From contig LR746277.1 of assembly GCA_902729315.2 (NCBI GenBank), positions 3,911,001-3,975,000 on the forward strand: DNA of 64,000 bases. The letters run 5' to 3'. The position numbers and the translations under genes are program-made. The notes beneath the pieces are model-generated. The model worked only from the letters and a program-made list of their open reading frames with translations. It did no database searches and had not been told where the DNA came from. Source of the DNA: Spirodela intermedia. Taxonomy: Eukaryota; Streptophyta; Magnoliopsida; Alismatales; Araceae. Shown in pieces: positions 21,662 to 34,064 of the stretch. The number at the start of each line of letters is the position of its first letter. Position 1 is the stretch's first letter.

Positions 21662-24600
21662 ATGGCTCTCGCAGTCGGGGGAATCGGAGCGGCATGTCTT
21701 TCGCCGTCTTCATCGCCCAGGATTTCGATCCAGGAGGGGTTGCGGAGGGCTGGGGTCACCCTACGCCGCCGTGGAGGTTTCAGGGCAATGGTGCAGCAGC
21801 AGACGTTTCAGGGCGCTTCAGCGACCTATGCTAAGGAGATGGAGAGGTTATCGGCGAAGGAATCGTTACTTCTCGCCGTGAGTGAATTTTCCTTCTTTTG
21901 CCTGCTTGATTGTCGGGTATCTTTGCATTGCCAATTCAACTGCATACAGTTACCTTTCGTGTCAACGAAAAGAATCAATCAAATGTTCTTGTCTGCTTGA
22001 TGATACCCTTTACTCTTTAGTGTTTAGATTATTTACTCTTTAATCATCACTCACATGCAAGTCAAAACTAATCGACACTGAATGTAATAAATTCACGAAT
22101 GTAGTTACGGCATTTCATTCTTTAATTCCAACCTAGGATTATTCTAAGACGTCCCTCACACGCAATTAAATTGGTAATTAGTGTAGTGGGGTCATCTATG
22201 TAATTTAGATATTTTACTTTTTTTACGTGGAATTATTCAAATACATATATCATGTCCTAATCAAACCCTGGGTTTTATTCCCCGGAAAACATAAGCTAGC
22301 CCAAGAACGATCATCAGCTTCGAATTCATGTCAAACATTGAGAGATCCATATCAAAATTAATTGGCTACGAGTTAAAATATATTTTTTCATTGAACTCGA
22401 ACTTTCTGGTTTTGAATTTCACCTTTACTTTTTTCTTTGTAAATATCATGAGAGGATAAAGTAAACTTCTTGGGTGACTCATATTATTGCAAATGCTGAC
22501 CGTACTTACCTTCATTCACATTTTCCCTTTCTAATGCTTGTACGGGAATTCATAGTTATGCTGATCTCAACTCAATTCTTAAATTTTCCTTTTCTGATGT
22601 TATTGCTTCTGCATAGGTTTTTCCTGAAATATTCTTCACATGAGATGTTCCGTTGCTATGAAAGCAGCATTATTTATTGTTGTGCTTAAGTCGCTTCCGA
22701 ATTGCTGTGGCGTTGTTCTATAATCTTCATTGACCGTCTTCTAATAGTGATGTAGTCTACTTGCATATTTCTTCAAATGAGTTTTCTTTCTTGTAAAAGG
22801 CTTTCCAAGATGTTGTTCCTGAATCTATCCCATTTCAGTTTAAGGACTCTGGGGGCTTTGAATCTTTGGTTAGTGGAAAGACAACTGAGATGCAGCGGAT
22901 TGATGTGAATGAGAGGATTGTCGGTCTTGAACGCCTTAATCCCACTCCTCGACCAACAACGTATGTCAACTCAATCCCTCACCTCAACCAAGTTATATAA
23001 GAGTTTCTGTATTTTTGTCTCATCTACTTAGAGTTCACTTGCCCATAGAAAAGAGAAGCTCATTTTTTAATTTATTTTTTGCATCAAACGGGATAGCATT
23101 GATGGCTCTTGAATCCTTCAGACCATTTAATGGTATGGATCCAGTTGGGATTATTGATTTTGCAACAGAAAGGGTTCCGTTTTCAGGAAGCTCTGTAATA
23201 TCCTTGCTTTCAGCGCTTTTCCCCCCCCAATAACAAGATCCAGAGGTCAGACTCAGAGTGAGTTTTGTTATCAAAGGATTTGTATGGTCTGATTTGTTTT
23301 CGCACATGCATCTGTCTCAGTTTTTTTTTTTTTGTCGAATTGTTAAACCATGTGCGACCACGAAAAATTTCCCATCTTTATTTCAAGGGCCAGTACCAAG
23401 AATTGGCTTATCTTAGGCCTGAGGATTGATATACGAGTCATCTTCCCCTCTCAATGTTTATTTATCCTTGCGAAACACTGATTGCTATTCTAACAACTTC
23501 TTTTTGGTCTTCTTCTGTTTTTCATTTTACCCAGGTCACCTTTCTTGGAAGGTCGATGGAATTTTGAGTGGTACAGCGCTGGTAGTCCAGGATTACTTGC
23601 TTCAAAATTGCTTTTTGAGTATGTTACTCATCCCTTTTCTCAGTTTTCGGGCATTTTTGGTGAACAGAGTTATTTTTTTGTTGTCTCACTGTGGGACTGG
23701 TCCTTATCTTTCGATTTTTGTTGGAATTGACGACCTCCAAGCTAATGATTACAACAAAATTCAGAAGTTTCTATTTTCATAATTCTTTTGTCATCCGTCT
23801 TGCTAATCCTTATATTTTGCCGAGACGTATCCTCTACGATGATCAGCTTGGCAGTAAAATTAGCTACGTGTACTTTGAGCTGGAGCATTTGCAGCTAACT
23901 GCTCATCAGAACTTGGCATTAATTCTGTGTGTGTGGCCATGTTTACTGCTGCTCGAATATCTTATCGAATTCTCAGTTGTTCCCGCGGGAACCTATGTGA
24001 GCTCGATAAATTCTATCCATTGATCCGCGCATTGTCATTTTTCTGCTTTAGTGTCTTTACCTAGTTCAAAAATGGCCCCCTATGTTTGTCTACGCAGGAA
24101 TAGTCTTCTTTTCATCTTACATTTTCCTTTGACGTTCGATTGCCTTCAATGCTGTTTTTATTGCTTATCGAGATGAAAGTCCATGAGAGGCAGCAATTCA
24201 TCTTATTGATGCGCTCTGATGCTGTCTTCACAGGAGATTTCCCACAGGTGTAGCAAACTTGACGAGTTTGAATATGCTGGTCAAGGAGGGTTACTCCAAA
24301 GTCACAGCAAATTTGAAGTTCCTTAACTCAGTAAATTCTCGCCTTAAGTCAATCTTCTTTGGCTAACCCTCGCTATATTTCTCTCTATATGTGTGCACTT
24401 TACTATCATGTATTTGAATCAGTATTTCAGATGCCTACATAAGTTGTCCTAATAATGCTCGAGCAGCGTGGTGATTGAATCTTTAGAACTTTTTTCTGAA
24501 TCATTTAACTTTCAATAGTTTTAATGTCGGCAGTGCTGTGTTTGAGAAGTTTTCAGTTGTCCTGGTCAGCTCACATTGTATATTAATGGCCGATTTTATG

Positions 24601-25821
24601 GAAATAGTATCTCAATTTTTATGCGTCATTTGGAAAATTCAAGACAGACAGTTTTCGTGCTACTTAGAGTTTCTTGTGTTGAGCTTTCGGAATTATGAAG
24701 GAATTCTACAACCTTTGCATTATTAAAGATAATAATAGGTGCTGAATGTATTGTCTCTTATATCAATTTGTGTGTGGTTCAGGTAATAACAGGGAACTTC
24801 CTCTTGACCACGAAATTGTCCGTTGAAGGACCCTCCAGATTGAAAGAGGAGTACTTTGAAGGGGTCTTTGAGATGCCCAAAGTGAGTGAAGAGTCAATAC
24901 CAGAACAGTTGAAAGGGCCCTTCGGACAGGCTGTTGGTTCTCTGCAGCAGCTTCCTCTTCCCATACGGGATGCTATCTCAAGCGGCCTCCGAATTCCACT
25001 GAGTAAGCAGACTCGTGGCCTCTCAATCCACTAGTGATGGCCCAGTTATTTATCATTGCTTAGCCGCTATATCTCAAGAACGCTATTGAACTTGGATCAT
25101 ATATTATAATGGGAAATTGCTCGGATCAATAGAGGATAACAATCTTTTGACTGAATTATTTTTGCTAATCTTTACTGAACTACCGGATGCATCGCCTCTC
25201 ATGATGCTTCTGTTGCATGGAGACGAAAACTGGATGGAGTAAAGAAACTTGATTTTATGTTTTAACATGATAATTTCATTCTTCTGCCGCCGTTTTTTCC
25301 TTTTGGAGCTAAGAGGTTCTTATTTCTTTGTCTATTCCAGGCGGCACTTACCAGAGACTTTTTATGATTTCCTATCTCGATGAAGAAATACTGGTAATTC
25401 CTTCACTCGACCCTATGATTATGATTTATTTATTTTTGGAACTTTTCAAGTTTTTGTTACCCAGTTTAAATCATCTTTTTCAGTGATTAAACATCCAAAA
25501 ATTGAAAATTCATCATTATCCAAAAATTTCAACCCAGACCCTTAAAATGGCAATACCGCCCCAAATTTTCGATGCCATTCTTGTTTGGGTTCTCTCCTGG
25601 TTTCTCCACACTGACTCAAGCATCGAATATGTTCAAGTTTCATCCTATGAATCTCTTAGGATGCTGATCTAATCAGTTTTTCATGGCAGTTGGGGCTTCT
25701 CTGACATTCTCTGTGCTGTTTGCAGATAGTGAGAGATGCTTCTGGTTCACCGGATGTTCTTACGAGGATGGCGGGGCCACCAGACTCGGACTTGGATCCG
25801 GTCTCAGAGTACGAGAGCTAA
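21662..25821 (+). CDS. FBN7: Plastid fibrillin / PAP family protein, FBN7-like, 295 aa
   Basis: Seven exons: 21662-21877, 22839-22960, 23535-23618, 24234-24330, 24783-25002, 25341-25393 and 25726-25821. All are GT-AG and in phase. Fibrillins are lipocalin-related proteins of plastoglobules and thylakoids that bind lipids and help in plastid lipid and stress metabolism. Residues 1 to about 42 form a Ser/Arg/Ala-rich plastid transit peptide. The mature part begins near AMVQQQTF and carries AKEMERLSAKESLLLAF, RIDVNERIVGLERLNPTPRP, the fibrillin signature EGRWNFEWYSAGSPGLLASK, and a C-terminal YLDEEILIVRDASGSPDVLT. For exon 2 I chose the acceptor at 22838 over one at about 22800 because it gives the expected LLLAFKDSGGFESLV. 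FBN7 rather than FBN6 is favoured by sequence memory and by the VQ and bromodomain neighbours. AATAAA overlaps the stop region at 25820-25825. Confidence 0.86.
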
Positions 25822-27445
25822 TAAAATCAAGGGATTTAATTGAGAATAGCGACCCCCATCCCCAGTCACCTCTTTTAACTTGAATGCGCCGCTGGCTTTG
25901 ATGGATCGTTGAAACTTCAGTCCCGACTCAGCATGGGCCCGCTGGGCTTTCTCTTTGGCCCTGTCAGAAATGGGCCGGCCCCAGCGTGCCCCCAGCCAGG
26001 CCGAAGGTCATCAGGGTCCTGCTGGCCGCCGGCCCAGGAACTGGAGGCCAACGGGTCGCCGTTGAATTTATGTGGCCTCCTTGAATCCAAATTTCTCGCA
26101 TTCGGGTTAAATCTGTCGCTGATTTCTATATAAACTGATCAGGGTTTTAATGTAGAAAACCAGTAAATTTTTTGATCGGAGATCCAACATGCTAGATCTT
26201 CCGGCCAAGGGCTTGCTCTTGTTGAAAGCAGTGCACTGAGTAACACACATCGTCGTATATGTAACATTTGAGGAGTCATTTCAATTCAGGAGCCTCTTTC
26301 AGAAAGAAATTCCTCATCCTTTGCGCATATTTTCGGGAAGAACGATTAAAACCGACGGGATCGGCTAAAAAAGTCAACCGAAGCTACTACAGGACTCTAC
26401 TTGGTATACGTATCAGGTAAGGAATATTTTTTTTATGAAATCATACGTAGGTTGCGGGAAACGAGGTTAAAAACTTATGTCGCGATCGGAACAAAACGGT
26501 GGCTTCCAGCAGATGGAGGTGATTCGGGCAAGTCTCGAAGCGTAGAGGCGGCAGTTGACTTTCGTTTTGTATGAAGGGAGCAAATCTGTCCGAGTAGTAG
26601 CTCCATCTAACCTCATCAGCTGCCCCTCCAGAGGATGAACAGGCCGAGCCGTGAAGAAGACGGGGAGTTTCGGGGGAAGAAGACGATGGGGTGGTTCGTA
26701 GTTTCTACCGGTAACTTTCCACGCGATCTGCTCCGCTGTCTGGAGGTCGAGAGCTTCTTCGGATTGGTGTTCCGGTGAATTATGTTCTGCTCATCCAGCC
26801 GTCTCGTCAGTCGCCCCCACCAACTTGGAGACCTCTTAAATACGATGGCCGATGGCGGCAGCTTCCCCTTCCACTCAGAATTGGAGAGCTTAGTCTTGTC
26901 CCCATCCAGATCATATTGTAGGTTATTTCCGGGACTGTTCGTAGTTTCCTCCCGGATTCATCGGTACCCATCTCAGTCAGAGAGAGAGAGAGAGAGAGAG
27001 ATCGTTCCCGGACGAAGAAAACACCATTCAGAAAAAAGGAGCTCTGCCTTCCCAGCATCATCCCGCTTTGGGTTCTCTGGAGCCTGTTAGTTCTCCGACG
27101 AAAGAAGGATGGGACGATGAAACGGGATTTCTAGTCTAGTTCTTCGATAGGCCAACCTTACTAATTTCAAAGAAGATGCCTAACCCTTTGGTCTCAATCG
27201 AGCAAGTTCGAATCCCGGACGAGAACCAAATGCAGATTATACAGGTGTGGCTTCCAGCTGCATGTATGTTTATGTACAAGCTCGAGATCCTGAGGAGAAA
27301 GAGGGGGAGGAGGAGAACGGACGTAAAGAACAATGAAATCCCAAATTCTATCTCCGCTCGCAATTGAAACCCTTGCCTGCTAAAGTCAAGGACCCTGACC
27401 AAGATGGAGGAGGAGAATAGAGAAGAAAGGAGGGCACTTGTTCGC
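25822..27445. other. Tail-to-tail spacer between fibrillin and VQ genes
   Basis: Holds the 3' flanks of two converging genes. An AG tract (about 26979-27001) and several short frames occur, but none has conserved sequence that I recognise. Confidence 0.5.
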
Positions 27446-27946
27446 TCAGACGCAGACGGCCTCCTCAGAGAACGGATCCCCGTGGAAAGAACCCAGAGGG
27501 ATCGACGGCATCTCACATAGCTCCTGCATGAAGGCGTCGAGATCAGCGAACAGCGCGCCGGAGTTTTCCACCCTCATCTCGAGCTCCGCCGCCTCCGCCG
27601 CCTCCAGCTTCACCCGCTTCCCCAACTCCGGTGAGAGGTACTCGTTGAGGGACCCCTCCACTGGGCTGCCGTTCTCCGGCGAAGCCGCCCTCGCCGCCTT
27701 CTTCCTGCCGCCTCCCCTCTCGGCGTGCTTCCCCGTGAGCTTCTGAACGAGGTCCCGGAAGTTCTCCGCGTCCGTCTGTATGATCTCCGGCGCGACTATG
27801 TGCACAATCCGTATCTTGGGCCTCATCTTCGATATTACGTGCGACTCCGCTCTCACGGCGATCATCGCCGGCGCCGGCGTCTTCTCGTCTCCCCCATGCT
27901 GCTTCATACTGCTTCCCCCCGTCGTGTCGGATATAGACTGCACCAT
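27446..27946 (-). CDS. VQ motif-containing protein, 166 aa
   Basis: A single-exon gene, as is usual for plant VQ proteins. The VQ core FRDLVQKLTG (FxxxVQxxTG) lies at residues 63-72, preceded by IRIVHIVAPEIIQTDAEN, the hallmark of the Arabidopsis VQ17/VQ25 (At2g42140/At3g58000) group. VQ proteins are nuclear cofactors that bind the WRKY DNA-binding domain and tune defence and hormone responses. A basic GGGRKKAAR patch near residue 78 may be a nuclear-localisation signal. The C-terminal half is acidic with ALFADLDAFMQELCEMPSIP, plausible for an interaction region. The start is the ATG at 27946; a GA-rich leader (about 27967-28010) and a TATA-like site lie upstream. It converges on the fibrillin gene. 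The specific WRKY partner is unknown. Confidence 0.87.
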   Translation of the reverse strand: MVQSISDTTGGSSMKQHGGDEKTPAPAMIAVRAESHVISKMRPKIRIVHIVAPEIIQTDAENFRDLVQKLTGKHAERGGGRKKAARAASPENGSPVEGSLNEYLSPELGKRVKLEAAEAAELEMRVENSGALFADLDAFMQELCEMPSIPLGSFHGDPFSEEAVCV

Positions 27947-28066
27947 AGATAGAGAAGGAGGCCTCTACAGCGAGAGAGAGAGACAGAGAGAGAGGACGAG
28001 AGAAGAAGAGGGGTATAGGGAGGGTGATGTGGTCGTTCTGGGATGACGGGGAAGAGAGGACTCGAG

Positions 28067-28075
28067 CTTAAATAG
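28067..28075 (-). promoter_or_regulatory. Candidate TATA box of the VQ gene
   Basis: On the minus strand this reads CTATTTAAG, about 121 bp upstream of the VQ start codon, with a GA-rich leader between. Spacing is suitable; no transcript data. Confidence 0.4.
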
Positions 28076-28240
28076 AGGGTCTTCCGTGGGGATTAATAGT
28101 TTTTTTCTCCGGAAGGGGATATGTTCTGGGGCGCCACAAGGGTCGCCGTGCTTCCTAGCCGGCGGGTATCGGATGATCGCTACTCAAGCTTGGAAAAGTC
28201 AAATCAAGACGGTGCTCCCTCTGCGTGCTTTCGGCCGGCA

Positions 28241-28283
<43 letters not shown>

Positions 28284-31200
28284 CTTCTCTCTCTCACTCT
28301 CACTAGAGCTTACGCCGTTTATTAGGTTCTGTGGATCTCTGTTGAAGATCCGAAGTTACAGTGCGACTCTGTCGGACGTCAGTGACGTGGGGAAACGCCT
28401 GCCGCGACACGAGTCAGGAGTGGAGGTGGGGGGATGTTGTCTCATTAATCCAACAATACTTATTACATCCTAATCACCAGTATACAGGTAAGCGAAATAT
28501 GGTAATTAATCTTTAATCTCGCGATTAGTGTTTAACCTCTGGCCGGGTTGAACGTCATACGGCCGGCGTGCACGACGGCGGTGAGAGGAAACCCAGACGG
28601 ATCTCTCCTCACCCGACGTCAGAACTCGCCACGTCGCTAGTGTAGGCCACCTGATGGCGTCAGCCGCCGATGATCATCACCCGAAACTTCTTGTCGGCGC
28701 TGATTCCTGCCGTTGGATGAGCCACCGGAGATCGGCGTTGTGGGTTCCCACCCTTTTGCTGTACCCCGACCACCCATTGTGCACCAAGAAATAAAGGATG
28801 AGAATTATATAAATGGAAATTGCAATTAAAAAAATTCTTTCCACGTGTGTGGTTATTATGAATGTATTACCGTTAATCTTACTGTTAACGGCGGCTTCGG
28901 GTGATGTGTTCGGCGCGCGTCACTGCGGGCACGGGCGGTTGGGATTCGAATTTCCGTGCGAAACTGACCGTCGGATCTGCACGTGGGTGCGCGTGCCTCG
29001 GTCAGGGGCACGAGACCCGTGCCGGGTCGCAGCGCCCGTGATCGGGTCGTTCGGTCTGTTACGTGACGAAGGGTTCAGGCCCAGTCGCCACAGCACGGCG
29101 CGCGTGCCCTCTCTCTCTCTCTCGCTCTCTCTATCTTTATTTATATCCCTATCTCTATCTCTTTCTTCACGGTGGTGTTAAAGACGGAGCAGATGGATAA
29201 AGAAATGTTGTGATGGGCAGTGCAGTCGGGGCTAGAGAGAGAGAGAGAAAAAAAATCCACTTCGCGTGATAATAATTAGAGAGGGAAAGCGAACATTGGA
29301 GGAGTCAATGATTTTTATCGGCAGAAGCCAGCGACGACGGCAATTAAATACGACTCGTTCGGTCCCCTCCCTCGGGCTAATAGCAGAAGAGACGGCGGAT
29401 AAGCACACATGGCCTTTCAGAATAATCCGTCCCTGTCCTTGACCTTCGAGCCTGCTCCATATGGTACCCGTCTCCAATTGGGTCGACGAAGATAGACAAT
29501 GAGATAGAGAGATAGAAGAGGGGAGAGAGAGAGAGAGAGGGGGGGGGGACCCCCTCTCTTGACCTGAGCATGTCAAACCCCTCCCTTCTCTCCATACCCC
29601 ACTCAAGTCGCTGTTCTTGAGGATGGCCCATCGCCGGCGGGCCCTCTGTCGTCGTCGCCGTCGCAGTCTCCTTGGGGCCCATGACAGAGAAATAAATAGG
29701 TTTCTTCGCGTAAAAGCTCACTCTGAAAGATGCGAGTCCACGCCAGGGGACATAACCTGATGCCGATGAGGTTGGTGTACTTCTGGGGCCGTCATAACGC
29801 CTGCGTGCCGCAGAAGAAGAGGAAGACAGATAGATTAGGGAGGAGATCGTGTGAACACAAAGTTTGTCCTATCCGTACAAGTACCGTGGCCGTTGAGCGA
29901 GAGCCCCTTGGCTTTTCGATCTTCTTTCCCTTCTCTCTCAGCTTTCTTGATGATAATTTATCCCGATGCAATGTCAACTCCGGGGTTGTTTTTTCATGAG
30001 AGATATAAGAGTTGACGTTAAACGATGGAGGAAGCTGAGGATCAACGGTATTAAAAGCGAACGAGCATGGAAGGAGCTAGATTTGACCTTAGTAATGAAG
30101 AATTCATTGTGTTTAACGGAAATTTTCTCGAATTCATTATTGACCCGACGTCCATTAGACTCTAGGCTTCTCAATTATTGCGAACAACTCTTCTGCGGGT
30201 CGGTACTATCCAGTACGGGCAGATCAAAGTCATTCTTCTCCGGGCAAAAGGGAGGGGTGTCGGCAAGTTGACCTCTGATTCTCGCGCTGTTTCCGACCTC
30301 CGGTTCCCATTGACTAAAACCGAAATCTCTCCTTCGTGCGGCAAGGACATGCAGGACATCGACATGAGAGAGGGGAAGCAAGCTAGTCAACCCCATGTGT
30401 TCAACGAAACACAAACTTCTTACCAAACGCGAGTTGAGAAAACTTGAGGGCGGCGATGGTGCTGATTTCTTCTCAACCTAGTCCTTTCTTTAATCCCTCG
30501 GCGCCCCCCACCCATCTTCATCGCGCCGCTCTTGGGTTTTCAATGCGCGTGCTCTCAAATTCGCGCGCTGTTCGTACTTTGATTGCACCATGGTTGTCGT
30601 CTGCTAATCGGGGGTCAACGCGTGAAATGGAACGGGGGAGGCAAGTTCACTTGCCTCATAAGCAATCCAAAGTCAATGCCTTTGTTGTTGTTGACGTGGA
30701 GATTTTCTCCTTAAACCTTTATGGGAATGAAGGCTGTCGGATCACGCACTCAGAGTTAACCCGACCGACCAACCACCCGGAGGGAACGGCTGCCAAATGG
30801 GGAGGAGTTAATATTGCGTTGGCGTTATCCCAACAGAGGCATTTAAGGGTGGTAGTCGAGCCATAGGGGCCCACCAATCGTGGGATGATGTCATCGGGTC
30901 TGCGTCATAGGCTGAAACTTTTGCCCACGCCACGGTGATTGGATGGCGGTGGCGGTCGTAGGTCCAGTTCCGTGGCCCCAGCTGGCGGCTCTCTTACAGC
31001 TGTCCATGGGTAGTTGCGTTGGGTACAATCGGCGGGTCCATCTCGCCGCCGCACCCGTATCGCGGGGCCTACTTCTGTGAGACTGGTTACTCTAGTTTAC
31101 GTAGGTGGGCTTTGAAAGAATCCAAGTTGGGCCACTTCACTTGTCCATGTCTGCGCTGGCCTGCTTTATACATCTGGTATGGACTACATACAGCTGGGCC

Positions 31201-31595
31201 CACGTCATAGGCTAATTTCTGGGCCACGTCAAAGTTGGGCCTACTTTGAGGGCACCTGGCCTAGTTTGTAAGGCCACAGATTGGCCCTGATTATTGGGTC
31301 TCTATTGGATTCCCTGGCCTAGTTAACTAAGGCCAGTTAAGAAAAAAATAACATATGGATGCTTTTTCTGAGTTTCATGTTTGGTCCTTTGTTGAGTCAC
31401 CTGCCCCAGCATCTCACCCACATGGGGAGAGATCTCAACTAGCAAGTGGAAAAGAACCCAATGGTCAACAGGTGACCACATGCCAGTCAACTCTCAACAA
31501 CCTATTAGATTTGGAGAAAGACGACGGAAGGGATAACCCATTAAGACTGAAAAGAGAGATAAAATGTAGAAGAAGTCTAATAATGAGTGTATTAT
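28076..31595. other. Long spacer with CT and AG tracts; no gene seen
   Basis: Contains a CT-rich stretch (28243-28305), shorter CT tracts near 29108-29165, and GA/polypurine patches near 29235 and 29520-29550. The frames found are short, overlap on both strands and show no family signature. Composition shifts from GC-rich near 28.6-29.1 kb toward AT-rich after 31.3 kb. Confidence 0.5.
28243..28305. repeat. CT-rich microsatellite
   Basis: CT dinucleotides with a few breaks, about 300 bp upstream of the VQ gene's start. Confidence 0.85.
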
Positions 31596-31804
31596 ATTGA
31601 GTCATGTCTCCAAATAGAGAAGGGGAGATTAGTCATCTCAAATCAACCATCTTAAGAGGTTCCTTTGGGTTCTTTCCATCTATCTTCTTATTTTTTATCT
31701 CTCTCTTATATTTCTTCTATTTTTTAAATAAAATTTTCATTCAGTTCAATTTAGGTCTCATTCTTTTCTCCCTTTAACATTGCTATCTATTAAGCTTCAT
31801 CATT

Positions 31805-31818
31805 TGGTATAAGAGCAA
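31805..31818 (+). other. Primer-binding-site-like sequence (initiator tRNA-Met)
   Basis: Reads TGGTATAAGAGCAA; the standard plant retrotransposon PBS complementary to initiator tRNA-Met is TGGTATCAGAGC. One mismatch in the first twelve bases. It lies two bases after a possible LTR end. Confidence 0.5.
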
Positions 31819-32850
31819 GATGATAACTCTTAAATCAAGAAATTATAAATGTGTTTTTTTAGAAACTGAGTTCAAATTTTTTTGACCAAAGATCTAGTAA
31901 AATGATATTACATATTAAGCAGATAAATAGAAATTTTAAAAAGAGCAAGTAATATTCAAATAGTAACTAAACTCTATCACTCACCAACTAATCATTCTCA
32001 ATACTTGGCCCACTAAAGAGAAAATTTACGTAAGCTCATTGGAGGAATTGATGATGATCAATTTCACAACCTTCATAGTCACTTCTATTACTTGGGGCAA
32101 TTAGGAGTCAAACCGCTTGCATCTTTATCTTGAATAATAGTAAGGACAAGAGGTTTGAATTGACAATATTTAATACATTTGACTTAAAAATTAATTATTA
32201 TGAATAAAATTATATTTCTCCCCATATAACCTCTTAGAGGAAAATTCTTTACTGACAACATGAGTCTAAAAGATACAACTCTTGCATGGTAACAATGAAA
32301 AAATGGATGTTGACTTTTTTTAAATTTAGAATAATTAAGACATCAAATTTTGGAACGATTTAACTCAAATCAACCCAATTCACTTTGACAGAAATTTCAC
32401 AAGTTCAAGCACCACAATTAAATCACAAATCACAAAGGATTCTAACAATTATAGTTAGACATATTTTGGAGTAAATCTTGGAGGACACTTTCCTAAAGAG
32501 CCTACAAAAAGATATACATACTAAAATATGTTTATTTCTAGTCCATTAGTGATGTTGGGCAACTTGCTAATGGGATTGGTGGGACTGACTTAGGTCATTT
32601 CACGGGCCTAAGAGTAATAATGAGCTATGAGAAGGGAGTGGCCTTAGGATTAATAAGCTTATTGGGCCGGTGATCTTGGTTGGCTGAGCCAGCATGTCAT
32701 GTGGCCTGGGCTGGTAGGTCAAGTGGCTAGGTGACTACACTGAAGAGTGCTCCCCCTAAAGGGGATCATTGTTGAAACCCTAATTTAGTAGTTTTGGCTA
32801 TGACTAAATGCTGGGCTTGAAATGATGGTAGCATGAGTTGTGACAGCAAG

Positions 32851-33038
32851 AGGCAGTGGTGGCGACCAAACCCCTACTAGGCTGCAAGCTTTGACTAGGT
32901 GCAGTGGCAGTCCTTGCGACCAAACCCCTTCTAGGGTAAATGGTAGTCCTCATGACCAGCCCCTTGACTAGGGCAACAGTGGTATGACCATCCCATTGAT
33001 CGGCGGCAACAGTGGTCCTCACAACCAATCCCTAAATA
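32851..33038. repeat. Degenerate minisatellite, about five copies
   Basis: Units of about 30-45 bp of the form CAGTGGTCCTxxxGACCAAxCCCxTACTAGG recur near 32853, 32901, 32940, 32982 and 33008. Copies differ by substitutions and small gaps, so the array is old. It lies inside the retrotransposon relic. Confidence 0.6.
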
Positions 33039-34016
33039 GGTTGATTTTGGTTAATCCTAACCAAATAAAATACTTTCTTCTCTTCTCCTTTTTTTTCAAT
33101 TGTCATCACATAAATATTTATAGATAATGAAAGGAGATGTAGATTCACCAAATGATGCGTTGATGCGATGATGACACATTAGTTGTAGGGATAGTGTGGC
33201 ATATGATGATATGTGGCAGTCTCTATTGTTGTGGTGGACACTAATGATGTGACAACTTTGATCCCCATCAATTATGCTTAAGGCAATGATGAAAACAATG
33301 TAAAAAATTAAATTGTAGAATATTAATCTATGGTGTCGTTTTATTAAATCCATTGAGATAGTCTTCCCAAATGTGAATTTCTACAAGTAGAGAGTATTAT
33401 AATGTAATTTTCTTTAATAGAATGACAATGATAGAACCTCAGGACTTCAAATAGTTTTGACAACTTAAGAAATAATTTCATAAAAATAGTGAACTCAACC
33501 TCACAATATTTAAAATTTAAGTGTGTTGAGTTCAAAGTTATACTCCACCTTCAATAATAAAGTTGGGCCAGGTCACTATTGTCAAAAAGAACTTCAGTTT
33601 CTAATTGCTTCAATGATGTATACTTCTTTGAAGAAATAAATATGAAAGAAGAGTTTTTTAACATTAATTTTAGAAAAGAATTATTGGTTGTGTTATGGGA
33701 GACTCTAGGTTTTTCACATTTTTCTTGTTCGAGACAAGCTTTGATTATTGTTATGTTGATGCTAACTCTTTCTATCACCTATGAAACTCATTAAGATCAT
33801 GCTGTAATAAAAAGACAACACTAATACTATCTCAAGAGAGATGTATATAAAAAGAGAAGAGTCCAACATGATTGCTCCTCTCCTCTTCTCAATTTCTAGC
33901 TCTTTCTCAACCCACTATTGACTTCTCTCTTGTTGTAGCCTCATACTCCAATTTCTTCGACTCCTTCTAGGCCCTCCTCTTCTCACTCAATAGCTTTCCT
34001 TCTCTTACAAATGAGA

Positions 34017-34020
<4 letters not shown>

Positions 34021-34061
<41 letters not shown>
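34021..34061. repeat. (CT)n microsatellite
   Basis: An uninterrupted run of CT repeats inside the retrotransposon relic. Confidence 0.95.

Positions 34062-34064
<3 letters not shown>

Noticed and set aside
22801-22838. Alternative upstream acceptor for fibrillin exon 2
   Set aside because: It would add AFQDVVPESIPFQ between LLLA and the conserved FKDSGGFESL, which relatives lack; the acceptor at 22838 fits exactly.
24538-24726. Short frame inside fibrillin intron 4
   Set aside because: Lies wholly within an intron defined by flanking exons and is T-rich with no similarity.
27200-27225. GTTCGAATCC, resembling a tRNA B box
   Set aside because: The flanking bases (GCAAG and CCCGG) do not pair as a T stem, and no A box or acceptor stem is found at tRNA spacing.
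28813-29181. 122-aa frame starting with a signal-peptide-like segment
   Set aside because: It runs into a CT microsatellite translated as SLSLSL and lacks any domain.
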